DNA of 64,000 nt from Saccharibacillus endophyticus (GCF_013185185.1 NZ_JAAZWE010000002.1:372001-436000); one strand, 5' to 3'; shown: positions 42,590 through 52,150, counted from the first letter of the stretch. Numbers and translations are program-made. Notes: a model not told the origin generated them from the sequence alone.

Positions 42590-42673
<84 letters not shown>

Positions 42674-42806
42674 ATATCATGCAGCGGACAAAATGTCCTG
42701 CCCAAATAATATAACACGGCGAGCAGGCAAAGCGCAAGCCCTTTTGGCAAAAAGTTGTTCGTCGAATCTACCGATCCCTTTTAGCGAGTATTCGTACATC
42801 CAACTT

Positions 42807-43910
42807 TCATCGCTTCAATGGCGATGCGGAATCTCGCTCGATCAACTTCGGCACATATAAGAACTCTCCCGTATCTTCGCTCGGCGCGCCCGCTTCATTT
42901 TCGATCATCGCGATTAACCGCCTGGCCGCTTCCCGCCCCAATTCTTCTTTCGGATGCGTAAGCGTCGTCAGCGGAACTCCTGCCGCCAGCGCAAGTGCCG
43001 AATCATCGAATCCGACAATCGACAACTCGCCGGGCACGGACACTCCCATCTCGCGAGCCGTGTTCAAGAGCGGAACGGCCAACGCATCGTTGTAAGCAAA
43101 TAATGCGGTCGGGCGATCCGTAGAGGCTAGCAGCTCGCGCAGCTTTTTCACTGGCAGCTCGCTCTTCTGCGACGTCGTATAGGTGACTACATGCTCCGGA
43201 TCTAACGGAATTCCGGCTTCGCGGTGGGCATGCATGAATCCTTTCAAACGGTTAACCCCCTGCAGATCGTCCGTTTTGAAAAAGCCGACGATACGGCGAT
43301 GTCCTTGCTTAATCAGGTAACGCGCGGCCGTAAGTCCACCCTGCTCGTCATCTACTCTCAAACAAGGTACTTCCAGCTCGCGGTAACGCTCGTTAATCAT
43401 CAGGAACGGCAAATTCTTCGACTGCATCGACAGGTAAAACGGAAGATTCGGATTGCCTTCGGCGCTCTTGGTCGGCTCGATGATCAGCCCGCTTAACGGC
43501 TCGCTCAGCATCAGGCGCAAACACTCCATCTCTTTTTCCTTGTCATTGTCCGTACTCGCCAGCAGCAATCGATACCCCCGACTGCGCAGCTCCGCTTCGG
43601 CTCCCCTTACAATATGAGGAAAAATATAATCCGAGATATACGTTGTTACGATCCCGATCGTGCGCGGCTGCATCGCTTCTGCGCGAACAGCGGCATGTCG
43701 GACAAACGTTCCTTTTCCCTGCACCCGCTCAAGCAAGCCCTGGCGTTCCAACTCGGAAAAGGCTTGACGGACGGTTTGCCGACTGAGCGAAAATTGCTCG
43801 GCTATCTCGTTTTCGGACGGAACCTGACTGCCGGGAGAAAGCTTTCCGCTTTCGATCCGGCTCAACAGTTCGTTTTTTAACAGGATATATTTAGGAAGCC
43901 GCTTGCTCAT
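42807..43910 (-). CDS. araR: GntR/LacI-type transcriptional regulator, AraR-like
   Basis: 367 residues. N-terminal GntR winged helix (PKYILLKNELLSRIESGKL, SENEIAEQFSLSRQTVRQAF) and LacI-type ligand domain: TTYISDYIFPHIVRGAE, LIIEPTKSAEGN and FFKTDDLQGVNRLKGFMHAHRE match Bacillus AraR closely. AraR represses arabinose genes and is released by L-arabinose. Two AraR-box-like palindromes lie upstream, suggesting autorepression. The sugar served here is not confirmed, because no araBAD is in the window. Confidence 0.85.
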   Translation of the reverse strand: MSKRLPKYILLKNELLSRIESGKLSPGSQVPSENEIAEQFSLSRQTVRQAFSELERQGLLERVQGKGTFVRHAAVRAEAMQPRTIGIVTTYISDYIFPHIVRGAEAELRSRGYRLLLASTDNDKEKEMECLRLMLSEPLSGLIIEPTKSAEGNPNLPFYLSMQSKNLPFLMINERYRELEVPCLRVDDEQGGLTAARYLIKQGHRRIVGFFKTDDLQGVNRLKGFMHAHREAGIPLDPEHVVTYTTSQKSELPVKKLRELLASTDRPTALFAYNDALAVPLLNTAREMGVSVPGELSIVGFDDSALALAAGVPLTTLTHPKEELGREAARRLIAMIENEAGAPSEDTGEFLYVPKLIERDSASPLKR

Positions 43911-43993
43911 TGGATTTCACCTCGGTCTATGATTGACGATCACGGTTCAAACTAAAAAGAGAGCGGTTTCATTTACGAATATGCAGAATGAAG

Positions 43994-44045
43994 TTGTACA
44001 TACATTTAAGATAAATATGTATTTTTACGAAAGGGTACGTACAAG
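43994..44045. promoter_or_regulatory. Two AraR-box-like palindromes upstream of araR
   Basis: TTGTACATACATTT (43994-44007) and GTACGTACAAG (44035-44045) resemble the AraR operator ATTTGTACGTACAAAT; the first differs at one centre base. They lie 84 and 125 bases before the araR start. Cooperative binding to paired boxes is known for AraR. Confidence 0.5.
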
Positions 44046-44078
44046 AAAATCTTAATTGCGGTTCACTTAAAATGCAAG

Positions 44079-44459
44079 CTAAAATTCCCCTTTCCATAAC
44101 GGTTTACACTCGGTATACCCCATCTCGTCAAGCAGCGTCCACGCATTTTCGATTAACTTCGTCTGCCCGATCTGCCATAGCTCCGGTCGTCGCCGCTGCA
44201 AATGGGCAATGATCTCCGCAATAGATCGAGGTCTTCCCAAGTGAATATTGGCGGACTCTCCGTTTTGCCGCGCCGAGATTTCATAAAACGTCCAAGAGGT
44301 ATGAGGATCTTCGTCAGGCGGAAAAGCCGGGAAGACCAGCACGAGTTTGGTATTCTTTTGTTCTTTCGGCGAAAGATACAGCGTAAATCGGGCGCCGCCC
44401 GCATGCCAATACACGAAGGCTCGATCTCCGACCACAATCGTTCTGCGCGTTGTTTTCAT
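44079..44459 (-). CDS. Hypothetical protein coupled to an alpha/beta hydrolase
   Basis: About 126 residues from the ATG at 44459 (MKTTRRTIVVGDRAFVYWH), chosen because its ATGA overlaps the stop of the upstream hydrolase gene. Soluble, with LVLVFPAFPPDEDP and a helical C-terminal half. No recognised family. The coupling suggests shared expression with the hydrolase; function unknown. Confidence 0.65.
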   Translation of the reverse strand: MKTTRRTIVVGDRAFVYWHAGGARFTLYLSPKEQKNTKLVLVFPAFPPDEDPHTSWTFYEISARQNGESANIHLGRPRSIAEIIAHLQRRRPELWQIGQTKLIENAWTLLDEMGYTECKPLWKGEF

Positions 44460-45217
44460 TTCCTCTCTTCTCCTTCCTCCAGCCATTCTCTGAGGATCGT
44501 GTTGAAACATTCCGGTTGCGCCAAAGGAATGCCGTGTCCGACGCCGGGCAAAATCTTTTTTTGCGCTTTTCGATGTACCGACACGAGCTGCTCCGCCGAC
44601 TTATGCATGACTCTTTTTTCCTTTTCGCCCACCGTGACGAGAACGCGAGCGTCGGAACGCGAGAATCCTGCCGGCAACCGATAGGTCAAGCTTTGCCGCA
44701 ATATGCCGATCAGAGCATCCGGGCTGCTTTTTAAACTATGTGCGTAATACGTTTCGAATTGCCCGGGCGGAATATGCAAAGCTTTGGCTTGAAGAGCCGA
44801 AAAGCGTCGATTGCGAATCAGCGGAAAACTGCAACGAACCACGGGACCGATCATTCTGCCGGCAAAAGGAATCGGAGCAACCGAAGCGCTATTGATCATG
44901 GCTCCGTGCAGCAGATGCGGACTGTCGTTCATCATTTGAATCACGATCTGCGCTCCAAGCGAAAAACCGACCGCGTAAATGGGGCGGCCTGCGCCTTTTC
45001 GCCCCGCCAGATCGATCAACTGCCGCGCGCTTCGTTCAATAGCGAAACCCGGCTTTTCTTTCGGATCTTCCGATTCCTTAAGTTCCGGCACTAAGCAATG
45101 ATATTGTTGAAAAGACTTTACCTGACGATCCCACATCCAACCGCCTACCCCGCCGCCGTGCACGAATATCAATAAAGGAGCATTCGGATCGCCCGACTCC
45201 GTATACGTCCATTTCAT
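44456..45217 (-). CDS. Alpha/beta hydrolase
   Basis: About 253 residues from the ATG at 45217 (AGGTGG 6-7 bases upstream). LLIFVHGGGVGGWMWDRQV (HGGG oxyanion loop), nucleophile elbow AVGFSLGAQIVIQ with GFSLG, and a late VGHGIPLAQPE with the catalytic His. Carboxylesterase or hydrolase of unknown substrate; no signal peptide. It sits beside a small unknown gene. Confidence 0.85.
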   Translation of the reverse strand: MKWTYTESGDPNAPLLIFVHGGGVGGWMWDRQVKSFQQYHCLVPELKESEDPKEKPGFAIERSARQLIDLAGRKGAGRPIYAVGFSLGAQIVIQMMNDSPHLLHGAMINSASVAPIPFAGRMIGPVVRCSFPLIRNRRFSALQAKALHIPPGQFETYYAHSLKSSPDALIGILRQSLTYRLPAGFSRSDARVLVTVGEKEKRVMHKSAEQLVSVHRKAQKKILPGVGHGIPLAQPECFNTILREWLEEGEERK

Positions 45218-45340
45218 TAAAACCCACCTTTCCAACAGCATCTTTGGCATTGACTCGGTACTTTTTTTATTGATTTTAACACATCTTTATTACGATCAAG
45301 ACTACGTAGGCAAGCATCCAAAATAATTGTGACAATTTTA

Positions 45341-45377
45341 AGTGAATAATTTCACATTTGATGTGACTACAATCACC
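45341..45377 (+). promoter_or_regulatory. Two FNR/CRP-type boxes upstream of nirB
   Basis: AGTGA-ATAATT-TCACA (45341-45356) and TGTGA-CTACAA-TCACC (45362-45377) are one mismatch each from the Firmicute FNR consensus TGTGA-N6-TCACA. The centre of the second, 45369.5, is 41.5 bases before a predicted start at about 45411 (-10 TATAAT at 45400-45405), the standard class II activator position. Confidence 0.7.
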
Positions 45378-45399
45378 AACCCCTTGAATTTTAATTAAT

Positions 45400-45405
45400 T
45401 ATAAT
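45400..45405 (+). promoter_or_regulatory. Candidate nirB -10 element
   Basis: TATAAT with no good -35 at 17 bases, as expected of an activator-dependent promoter. The transcript would start near 45411 and have a ~178-base leader. Confidence 0.55.
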
Positions 45406-45484
45406 GAGAATGTAAGTTAGATCAAATTTGAAATAGCGGCGGCTCGCCGGATCTTCCGGTCCCGCCGTTCAGTGAATGTTAACT

Positions 45485-45500
45485 TGTGAATAAAGTCACA
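45485..45500 (+). promoter_or_regulatory. Perfect FNR box in the nirB leader
   Basis: TGTGA-ATAAAG-TCACA matches the consensus exactly. It is about 80 bases downstream of the predicted start, so it could serve a second promoter or act as a roadblock. Confidence 0.65.
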
Positions 45501-45588
45501 TTATGATGACAAATCGCCTTTCCTGCCTATTCAACTACAGGTCGCGATTTTCCTACACCGAATTCAAACGCCAAGGAGGCACATCGTT

Positions 45589-48027
45589 ATGACGAACGCA
45601 AAAGAAAAACTCGTCGTGATCGGCAACGGCATGGCCGGCATCAATACGCTGGAGCAAATTTTGAAGCTGACCGATCGTTTTGACATTACCGTATTCGGTA
45701 GTGAACCTCACCCCAACTACAACCGGATCATGCTCTCCTACGTGCTTGAAGGAAGCAAAACCATCGACGATATCGTCATCAATGATTGGAACTGGTACAA
45801 GGAGAACGGAATCGCTCTTCATACCGGACAAACCGTAACGAACATCGATACTGCGAATAAAACAGTCGTCACGGACGGCGGAATGACTGCATCTTACGAT
45901 AAATTGCTGATCGCGACCGGTTCGAATTCGCTGATGCTTCCGATTCCGGGCAGCGAACGCGAAGGCGTTGTCGGCTTCCGCGATATCGCGGACTGCGACC
46001 AAATGCTTGAAGCCGCCAAACAATACAAGACGGCAGCCGTCATCGGCGGCGGCTTGCTCGGCCTTGAAGCAGCCAAAGGTCTCGTCGGACTCGGCATGGA
46101 CGTTACCGTCGTCCATTTGATGAACGATCTGATGGAACGCCAGCTCGATACGCAAGCTTCGGCCATGCTCCAAACGGAATTGGAACGTCAAGGCATCAAA
46201 TTCGCCATGGGCAAATCGACCGCGGAAATGCAGGGCGATCATCGCGTACGCAAACTGGTATTCACCGACGGCGAAGAGCTGGATGCGGAATTCGTCGTCA
46301 TGGCGGTCGGGATCCGTCCCAACAAACAAATCGGCGAAGTCAGCGGCATCCAGACCAATCGGGGCATTCTGGTCGACGACTTCATGCGCACCTCGGCACC
46401 GGACGTGTATGCGGTCGGCGAATGCGCCGAGCACCGCGGGATCTGCTACGGCCTCGTCGCTCCTCTTTTCGAACAAGGCAATATTTTAGCTAAACATATC
46501 TGCGGCGTCGAAACGGCAGGCTATGAAGGTTCGATCACGTCGACCAAGCTGAAAATTTCCGGCGTGGACGTGTTCTCGGCCGGCGAATTCATCGAAGGTC
46601 CTCGGCATACCGTGATCGCGGCCAAAGACGAATGGAAACGCACGTATAAAAAAGTTCTGCTTGATCAAGGCAAGATCGTCGGCGCCGTATTGTTCGGCGA
46701 CGTAACGGAATCGGCTTCGCTGCAAAAGTACGTTCGCGAAGGCACCGAAATGACGGACGAAATCTACGGCGATCTGATGGGCACGGGCGGCCACTGCGGC
46801 GGCAAGTCCAAGACGGCAGCCGTCGAAAAAATGGCGGACGACGAAATCGTCTGCGGCTGCAAAGGCGTTACGAAGAAAGTCATCGTCGATGCGATCAATG
46901 AAAAAGGATTGACCACCGTCGACGAGATTAAAGCCTGCACCGGCGCTACCGGATCGTGCGGCGGCTGTAAACCAGTCGTAGAACAAATCCTGAGCTTCGT
47001 CCTCGGCGACGGATTCAAGAAAACAGCCAAAACCGGCATCTGCGCGTGCACGCCGCTCAGCCGTCAAGAAATCGTAGCCAGCATCAAGGAAAAAGGACTG
47101 CGCACCACGAAAGAAGTCATGCACGTGCTGGAATGGCACAACCCGGAAGGCTGCTCGAAATGCCGGCCGGCCGTCAACTACTACTTGGGCGTCATCTATC
47201 CGGGCGAACATAAAGACGAGAAAGAATCGCGCTTCGTCAATGAACGCATGAACGCCAACATCCAAAAAGACGGCACCTATACCGTCGTTCCGAGAATGTA
47301 CGGCGGCGTCACGACACCGGAAGATTTGAAAAAAATCGCCGATGTCTCGGTCAAATACAATGTCAAAGCCGTTAAAGTGACCGGCGGACAACGTCTCGAC
47401 TTGATCGGCGTGCAGAAGGAAGACCTGCCGAAAGTCTGGGAAGAACTCGATATGCCTTCGGGTTATGCTTACGCCAAATCGCTGCGCACGGTCAAGACTT
47501 GCGTCGGTTCGCAATACTGCCGCTTCGGCACGCAGGACTCGATGGCTGTCGGCGCGATGCTGGAACGCAAATTCGAACGTCTCGACTTCCCGGCCAAGTT
47601 CAAGCTCGCGGTTAACGGTTGCCCGCGGAACTGCGCGGAATCGTGCACGAAAGATATCGGGATCGTCGGCAACGACGGCGGCTGGGAAATCTTCATCGGC
47701 GGTAACGGCGGGATTAAGGCAAGACTGGCCGACTCGCTCTGCAAAGTGAAAACGGACGAAGAGTTGACCGATACGGTAGCCGCTGTTATGCAATACTACC
47801 GCGAGACCGGCAACTATCTGGAACGGACGTCGGAATGGGTGGAACGGATCGGCCTGGAAGACATTTATAAAAAGACCGTTGAAGACGTCGAGTATCGCCG
47901 CACGCTGATCGACAGTATCGAACATGCGCTGACCTTCGTCGAAGACCCTTGGAAACAAGTGCTGAACGACAAGAAAATGCGCAGCGAATTGTTCGAAACC
48001 GCGAAACCGGCCGTTACTCAAGCGTAA
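45589..48027 (+). CDS. nirB: NAD(P)H-dependent nitrite reductase, large subunit NirB
   Basis: 812 residues. FAD/NAD domains to about 400 (VVIGNGMAGINTLEQ, AAVIGGGLLGLEAAKGL, VYAVGECAEHRG); BFD-like [2Fe-2S] CGCKGVTKK...CGGCKP (about 422-465) and a second CACTPLSRQ...CSKCRP; then the nitrite/sulfite reductase domain with TCVGSQYCRFGTQDS and NGCPRNCAESCTKD, the four cysteines for the 4Fe-4S/sirohaem. It reduces nitrite to ammonium in the cytoplasm. AAGGAGG precedes the ATG. FNR boxes upstream and nirC downstream suit anaerobic nitrite use rather than the nas assimilation type. Confidence 0.95.
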   Translation: MTNAKEKLVVIGNGMAGINTLEQILKLTDRFDITVFGSEPHPNYNRIMLSYVLEGSKTIDDIVINDWNWYKENGIALHTGQTVTNIDTANKTVVTDGGMTASYDKLLIATGSNSLMLPIPGSEREGVVGFRDIADCDQMLEAAKQYKTAAVIGGGLLGLEAAKGLVGLGMDVTVVHLMNDLMERQLDTQASAMLQTELERQGIKFAMGKSTAEMQGDHRVRKLVFTDGEELDAEFVVMAVGIRPNKQIGEVSGIQTNRGILVDDFMRTSAPDVYAVGECAEHRGICYGLVAPLFEQGNILAKHICGVETAGYEGSITSTKLKISGVDVFSAGEFIEGPRHTVIAAKDEWKRTYKKVLLDQGKIVGAVLFGDVTESASLQKYVREGTEMTDEIYGDLMGTGGHCGGKSKTAAVEKMADDEIVCGCKGVTKKVIVDAINEKGLTTVDEIKACTGATGSCGGCKPVVEQILSFVLGDGFKKTAKTGICACTPLSRQEIVASIKEKGLRTTKEVMHVLEWHNPEGCSKCRPAVNYYLGVIYPGEHKDEKESRFVNERMNANIQKDGTYTVVPRMYGGVTTPEDLKKIADVSVKYNVKAVKVTGGQRLDLIGVQKEDLPKVWEELDMPSGYAYAKSLRTVKTCVGSQYCRFGTQDSMAVGAMLERKFERLDFPAKFKLAVNGCPRNCAESCTKDIGIVGNDGGWEIFIGGNGGIKARLADSLCKVKTDEELTDTVAAVMQYYRETGNYLERTSEWVERIGLEDIYKKTVEDVEYRRTLIDSIEHALTFVEDPWKQVLNDKKMRSELFETAKPAVTQA

Positions 48028-48160
48028 GATTTACCGCTTTGTGCAATCTGGTCAAACGAAACGTCTCGGAAGAGAGCTGCCTATTCAATCAAGCAGTCCT
48101 CTCTTCTCCCCCGTTTCGTTCTCGTTTGACCCTACTTATAATCCCGAGAGGAGCTTGACT

Positions 48161-48493
48161 ATGAGCCCACAATTAAATGCCGTAAGCACCGTTAGCCTGG
48201 ATGCAATCGATCGATTCCCAAGCCGCATGGGTCGTGTCTTTATCGTCGGCGAGACCGAAATCGCCGTATTCCGCACATCGGAAGATGAAGTGTATGCGGT
48301 CGAGAACCTGAATCCCCATCCAAAAGGCGGCCCGTTGGCCGAAGCCATCGTATCCGGGCATTATATTTACGATCCGTTATACGATTGGAAAATCGACTTG
48401 AAAACAGGTCTTGTTCAAGAACCGGATAGCGGACAAGTTCGTACGTTCCGCACTGAAATCGCGGACGAGCAAGTGATTCTGTTCACGAAGTAA
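48161..48493 (+). CDS. nirD: Nitrite reductase small subunit NirD-like
   Basis: 110 residues from the ATG at 48161 (GAGAGGAG upstream). Rieske-type fold with PHPKGGPLAEAIVSGHYIYDPLYDWKIDLKTG. The cluster ligands of Rieske proteins (CxH...CxxH) are missing: the positions read NPH and DPLY, so this subunit cannot hold the [2Fe-2S] cluster. The E. coli NirD also lacks them, so this fits the small subunit, which stabilises or activates NirB. Confidence 0.9.
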   Translation: MSPQLNAVSTVSLDAIDRFPSRMGRVFIVGETEIAVFRTSEDEVYAVENLNPHPKGGPLAEAIVSGHYIYDPLYDWKIDLKTGLVQEPDSGQVRTFRTEIADEQVILFTK

Positions 48494-48572
48494 GGCAAGA
48501 GCCGAATGCGGCTCTTTAGCTTCTTTTGCTTCACCTGATTTGCCTATTCGCGCGCCCAGGAGGCTGAAGGTT

Positions 48573-49400
48573 ATGTTTACCGAAAGTGTACGTTCCATTG
48601 TCGAAGCTGCTGCTAAAAAAAGAGATTTCATGAACGAACACCCGCTCCGTTATTTCATTAGCGCTGTGTTGGCGGGAGCTTATGTCGGGCTTGGAATCAT
48701 TCTGATTTTCTCGTTAGGCGCTCCGCTCGCCGCAATCAAATCGCCTGTTCAATCGCTGGTAATGGGGGCTTCGTTCGGGATCGCGCTCACCCTCGTTATT
48801 TTTGCAGGCTCGGAGCTTTTTACCGGAAATAATATGTTCTTCACCGCTTCGACTCTGGCGCGTCGCACGTCGGTAAAAGATCTCGGCAAAAACTGGACGT
48901 TGGTCTTTTTCGGCAATCTGGCCGGTGCGGTCGTACTCAGCCTGCTGGTGCTGGGAACCGGACTTTTCAAAGGGATCGCACCGGAGCATCTGATCTTCGC
49001 CGCTGCTGCCAAAAAAATGAGTTTACCCGTCATGGAACTGTTTTTCCGCGGTATTTTGTGTAACTGGCTCGTCTGTCTGGCGATCTGGATGGCAAGCCGT
49101 ACCACGAACGATATCGCCAAAATCATGCTGATCTGGTGGTGTCTGTTCGCCTTTATCGCCAGCGGTTACGAGCACAGCGTAGCGAATATGACGCTTCTCA
49201 GTACCGCATTGCTGCTGCCTGGCCATCCGGAAACGATCACCTTGGTCGGCTGGCTGCACAACATGATTCCCGTGACGCTCGGCAATATCGTCGGCGGTGC
49301 ATTTTTCGTCGCTTGCGCATATTGGACGATCTCCCCGGTTCGCAAATCCGTTCAAAACGAGGCTCCGGAAGCTCGGCAGGAGACCCGTCCGGCTTCTTAA
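48573..49400 (+). CDS. nirC: Nitrite transporter NirC (formate/nitrite transporter family)
   Basis: 275 residues from the ATG at 48573 (AGGAGG 9 bases upstream). Six membrane helices; family motifs AVLAGAYVGLGIIL, GSELFTGNNMFF, FFRGILCNWLVCLAIW (the loop-rich pore region) and GYEHSVANM. Moves nitrite in or formate-like anions in pentameric channel form. Third gene of the nirBDC operon, ended by the terminator at 49427. Confidence 0.93.
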   Translation: MFTESVRSIVEAAAKKRDFMNEHPLRYFISAVLAGAYVGLGIILIFSLGAPLAAIKSPVQSLVMGASFGIALTLVIFAGSELFTGNNMFFTASTLARRTSVKDLGKNWTLVFFGNLAGAVVLSLLVLGTGLFKGIAPEHLIFAAAAKKMSLPVMELFFRGILCNWLVCLAIWMASRTTNDIAKIMLIWWCLFAFIASGYEHSVANMTLLSTALLLPGHPETITLVGWLHNMIPVTLGNIVGGAFFVACAYWTISPVRKSVQNEAPEARQETRPAS

Positions 49401-49426
49401 GTATCCTCGTTCCATATGCTTCCCGC

Positions 49427-49457
49427 AAAAGTCTTTGCCTATGGCAAAGACTTTTTT
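49427..49457 (+). terminator. Terminator of nirBDC
   Basis: AAAAGTCTTTGCC, loop TAT, GGCAAAGACTTTT with a T-run: a perfect 13-base stem. The rest of 49458-49713 is AT-rich leader with no other recognisable signal. Confidence 0.9.
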
Positions 49458-49713
49458 GTTCCTCTTTTTACCAAAAATCCGCTTATCCGAAACCGTTTTT
49501 CATAAAAATAACCTAGTTCTTTATCCCTGTATTTTCAACAAAATTCGCTTTTAATATTGAATTAATCACAAATTACCCTTATATTCGATCCGTACTTAAG
49601 ACTCATATTTTCTATTTCCCATTTTGTTTTACTTAATCATCCATCGTAACTTTTTAAGCTTATCCCTATTTTATCCACTCTTGCTTTTATACGGAAAGGA
49701 AAGTGACTTAGAA

Positions 49714-50559
49714 ATGAGTATCGTCGATTCAATGCTTGCCGTAGCCCCTTACCTGGGAAAAATGATGCGCGAGAACACAGCGGTCATCATCTATGATCGC
49801 ACCCATATGCTCTACTATGCGCAGCACGGAGACTTCGACATGGGTTACAAAACCGGAGATCCATTATATCCGGGCTTTGAAAACTTCGCTGCGTTGAAAG
49901 GTTCCAAAGAAGCCCGTCTGGACGCATACCCGGCGGAGATGTTCACGTTTGGTTATCCGCTGCATTCCGTAACCATCCCTTTGCTCGAAAACGGAGAAGT
50001 CGCAGCCGTATTGACGATCAGCTACGACCAAACCAACCAGGAGAAGCTCCAAACGCTTGCCAACGACAACCGCTCGATCGCCGAGAACCTGGTCGATATG
50101 GTTCAACATATTGCCGCTCATGCCGAAGAACTTCAAGCCACCAGCGAGCAGATCCTTGTCAACACCAAAACAGCCGTACAGAACTCGGGCAAAATCAATA
50201 ACGTCGCGACGCTGATCAAGGAAATCTCCGACCAGACGAATATGCTCGGCTTGAACGCCGCAATCGAAGCTGCCCGTGTCGGCGAGCTCGGAGCCGGATT
50301 CGGAGTCGTCGCTGCCGAAGTGCGCAAACTGGCCGTCCACTCCAAATCGGCTACCGCGGATATCGAGCTGGCGCTGAAAGACGTACAAGATTCGATCCGC
50401 GTCATGGAAAACGAAATTTCCCAGATCGTATCGTCTTCGCAAGAACAAGCCAATCTCGTGACGAACTTTACGGACGTGATCGAACGCTTGCAAAAGACCG
50501 GAGAGTCCATGCAGGATCTGGCATCCAGTCTGACCCGTTATCATAAAGATGTCCGCTAA
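49714..50559 (+). CDS. Soluble chemoreceptor-like signalling protein (YfmS type), copy 1
   Basis: 281 residues, no membrane helix. N-terminal ~110-residue sensor ([34 protein letters not shown]) and a C-terminal MCP signalling hairpin with [34 protein letters not shown]. Resembles B. subtilis YfmS, a cytoplasmic receptor. The ATG at 49714 is 13 bases from AAAGGA, longer than usual. Nearly identical core to the gene at 50732, which follows after a terminator. Stimulus unknown. Confidence 0.87.
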   Translation: MSIVDSMLAVAPYLGKMMRENTAVIIYDRTHMLYYAQHGDFDMGYKTGDPLYPGFENFAALKGSKEARLDAYPAEMFTFGYPLHSVTIPLLENGEVAAVLTISYDQTNQEKLQTLANDNRSIAENLVDMVQHIAAHAEELQATSEQILVNTKTAVQNSGKINNVATLIKEISDQTNMLGLNAAIEAARVGELGAGFGVVAAEVRKLAVHSKSATADIELALKDVQDSIRVMENEISQIVSSSQEQANLVTNFTDVIERLQKTGESMQDLASSLTRYHKDVR

Positions 50560-50611
50560 CCGGAAATTCAGGCCGAGGACTAACAACGATTACTTGCCTT
50601 AACAATAAGAT

Positions 50612-50651
50612 CCGCTTGTCTCCGTCCAGGAGCAAGCGGCTTTCTTTTTTT
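50612..50651 (+). terminator. Terminator between the two chemoreceptor genes
   Basis: CCGCTTG pairs with CAAGCGG, with inner CTCC/GGAG, followed by a long T-run. Confidence 0.85.
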
Positions 50652-50731
50652 ATAAAAACGTCTTCAAAATTCCGTTCTTTTTCCGATAATTAGGTAGGTA
50701 GGCGTTTATATACGGAAAGGAATGTGAAACG

Positions 50732-51574
50732 ATGAACAAGCTAGAAGCATTGCTGCAAGCCGCTCCTTTATTCAGCACGGTAGCCCGCGAAGAGGTTGCT
50801 GTCACCATCTATGATGCTGCGCATGTCCTGTATTACGAGCAAGCGGGAAGCTTCCATCTGGGCTATCATACGGGAGAACCGATGAAAGAAGGCTTCGAGA
50901 ACTTCGTGACCCTGGAAGGCCGTACAGAGCCGTTCATTTTAAAGTTTCCGGAAGACTGGTACAGCGCCCCCCTCGAATCCGTCGTCGTTCCGATTCTCGA
51001 AGATAACAAAGTGATCGCCGTATTAAATCTTACATATAATCAGAAGAGCCGCGACGAATTGAATTCGATCGTCAAAACGAACGGCGCGATTGCCGAACAG
51101 CTGGGCGACATGACCCAAAGCATCGCCGCACATTCGCAACAGCTTCAGGCAACCAGTGAACAAATTCTGGAGAATACGAAGACGGCCGTGCAAAAGTCAG
51201 GCAAGATCACGAGTGTCGCGACGCTGATCAAGGAAATCTCCGACCAGACGAATATGCTAGGGCTGAACGCCGCAATCGAAGCTGCCCGCGTCGGCGAGTT
51301 GGGTGCCGGATTCGGCGTCGTTGCCGCCGAGGTACGCAAGCTGGCCGTGCATTCCAAATCAGCAACAGCGGACATCGAGACGGCTCTCAAAGACGTTCAA
51401 GACTCCATCCGCACGATGGAAGCCGAGATCGCGCAGATCGTCGCCTCTTCGAAGGAACAGGCCGAGTTGGTTTCTTCGTTTACCGATGTAATCGAGCGCT
51501 TGCAGCAGACCGGCAGCTCGATGCAGGATCTGTCTCAAAGCCTGCTGCAATATCATGTCAAAGCGCATGCCTGA
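50732..51574 (+). CDS. Soluble chemoreceptor-like signalling protein (YfmS type), copy 2
   Basis: 280 residues, paralogue of the preceding gene. The sensor domain is diverged ([34 protein letters not shown]) while the signalling hairpin is almost unchanged ([34 protein letters not shown]). Both genes share the leader TATACGGAAAGGAA. Divergence in the sensor with a constant signalling part suggests two related ligands. No chemotaxis genes are next to it. Confidence 0.87.
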   Translation: MNKLEALLQAAPLFSTVAREEVAVTIYDAAHVLYYEQAGSFHLGYHTGEPMKEGFENFVTLEGRTEPFILKFPEDWYSAPLESVVVPILEDNKVIAVLNLTYNQKSRDELNSIVKTNGAIAEQLGDMTQSIAAHSQQLQATSEQILENTKTAVQKSGKITSVATLIKEISDQTNMLGLNAAIEAARVGELGAGFGVVAAEVRKLAVHSKSATADIETALKDVQDSIRTMEAEIAQIVASSKEQAELVSSFTDVIERLQQTGSSMQDLSQSLLQYHVKAHA

Positions 51575-51599
51575 TAGAGCCGAAACCGACAGGCTCACT

Positions 51600-51875
51600 T
51601 CATGCCTGAACTGCCCACCGGCCTCCGCCGGGATACGGGCAGTTTTTGCTTTTTAAATGGGCGATCACCGGAACCAGGCAGCCGCATAGCATGCAGGTCG
51701 TCCCTCCCTGAAACTTCGGACAGGCTTTGCAAGCTTGCAGTCTCGCCTCATACGCCTCTACATCAACCCTCAACTCCGGTGCAAAAGCCGCCGAAGCAAG
51801 CAATCGCTCCATTTGCTTTTCGCTGACCGCAAACTCTTCGCTGCATCCTCTGCAGGTTCGATTGGTACTCTGCAT
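51600..51875 (-). CDS. DUF6171 family cysteine-rich protein
   Basis: 91 residues with two cysteine pairs: CRGCSEEF near residue 8 and CKACPKFQGG...CMLCGCLV near 48-67, then CPYPGGGRW at the end. Probably a small zinc-ribbon or zinc-finger protein in the cytosol; function unknown. Its last codons overlap the terminator of the chemoreceptor operon coming from the other strand. Confidence 0.75.
   Translation of the reverse strand: MQSTNRTCRGCSEEFAVSEKQMERLLASAAFAPELRVDVEAYEARLQACKACPKFQGGTTCMLCGCLVPVIAHLKSKNCPYPGGGRWAVQA
51609..51652 (+). terminator. Terminator of the second chemoreceptor, overlapping DUF6171
   Basis: AACTGCCC pairs with GGGCAGTT, with inner CCGG/CCGG, followed by TTTTTGCTTTTT. 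It lies inside the 3' end of the convergent DUF6171 coding region. Confidence 0.8.
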
Positions 51876-52150
51876 CGTTCCCTCTCCGATCCGTTTACTT
51901 TTTCATGAATGATTAAGGTCTGTCTTATCATTATAAAACGGAAATAAGTGGCCCCGTCAACCGTTGAGAAATTTCTTCCCGCTTATAACCGATGTACTGT
52001 TTGCGTGCTTGCTTTTGTTACCCATGAGACTCTAAACTATTACATAGAAAGAGTTTGCATAACGCATCGGTTGTCCGTGTTTTAATCGAAAGATCGAAAA
52101 CGTTTCTGGGCAGCCGAAAGTCTGATTCCGAAGGAGAGAACCGCGATTTC

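Noticed and set aside
46486..48021. Antisense open frame of 511 codons under nirB
   Set aside because: Shadow of a strongly conserved gene in GC-rich codons; no family resemblance or ribosome site.
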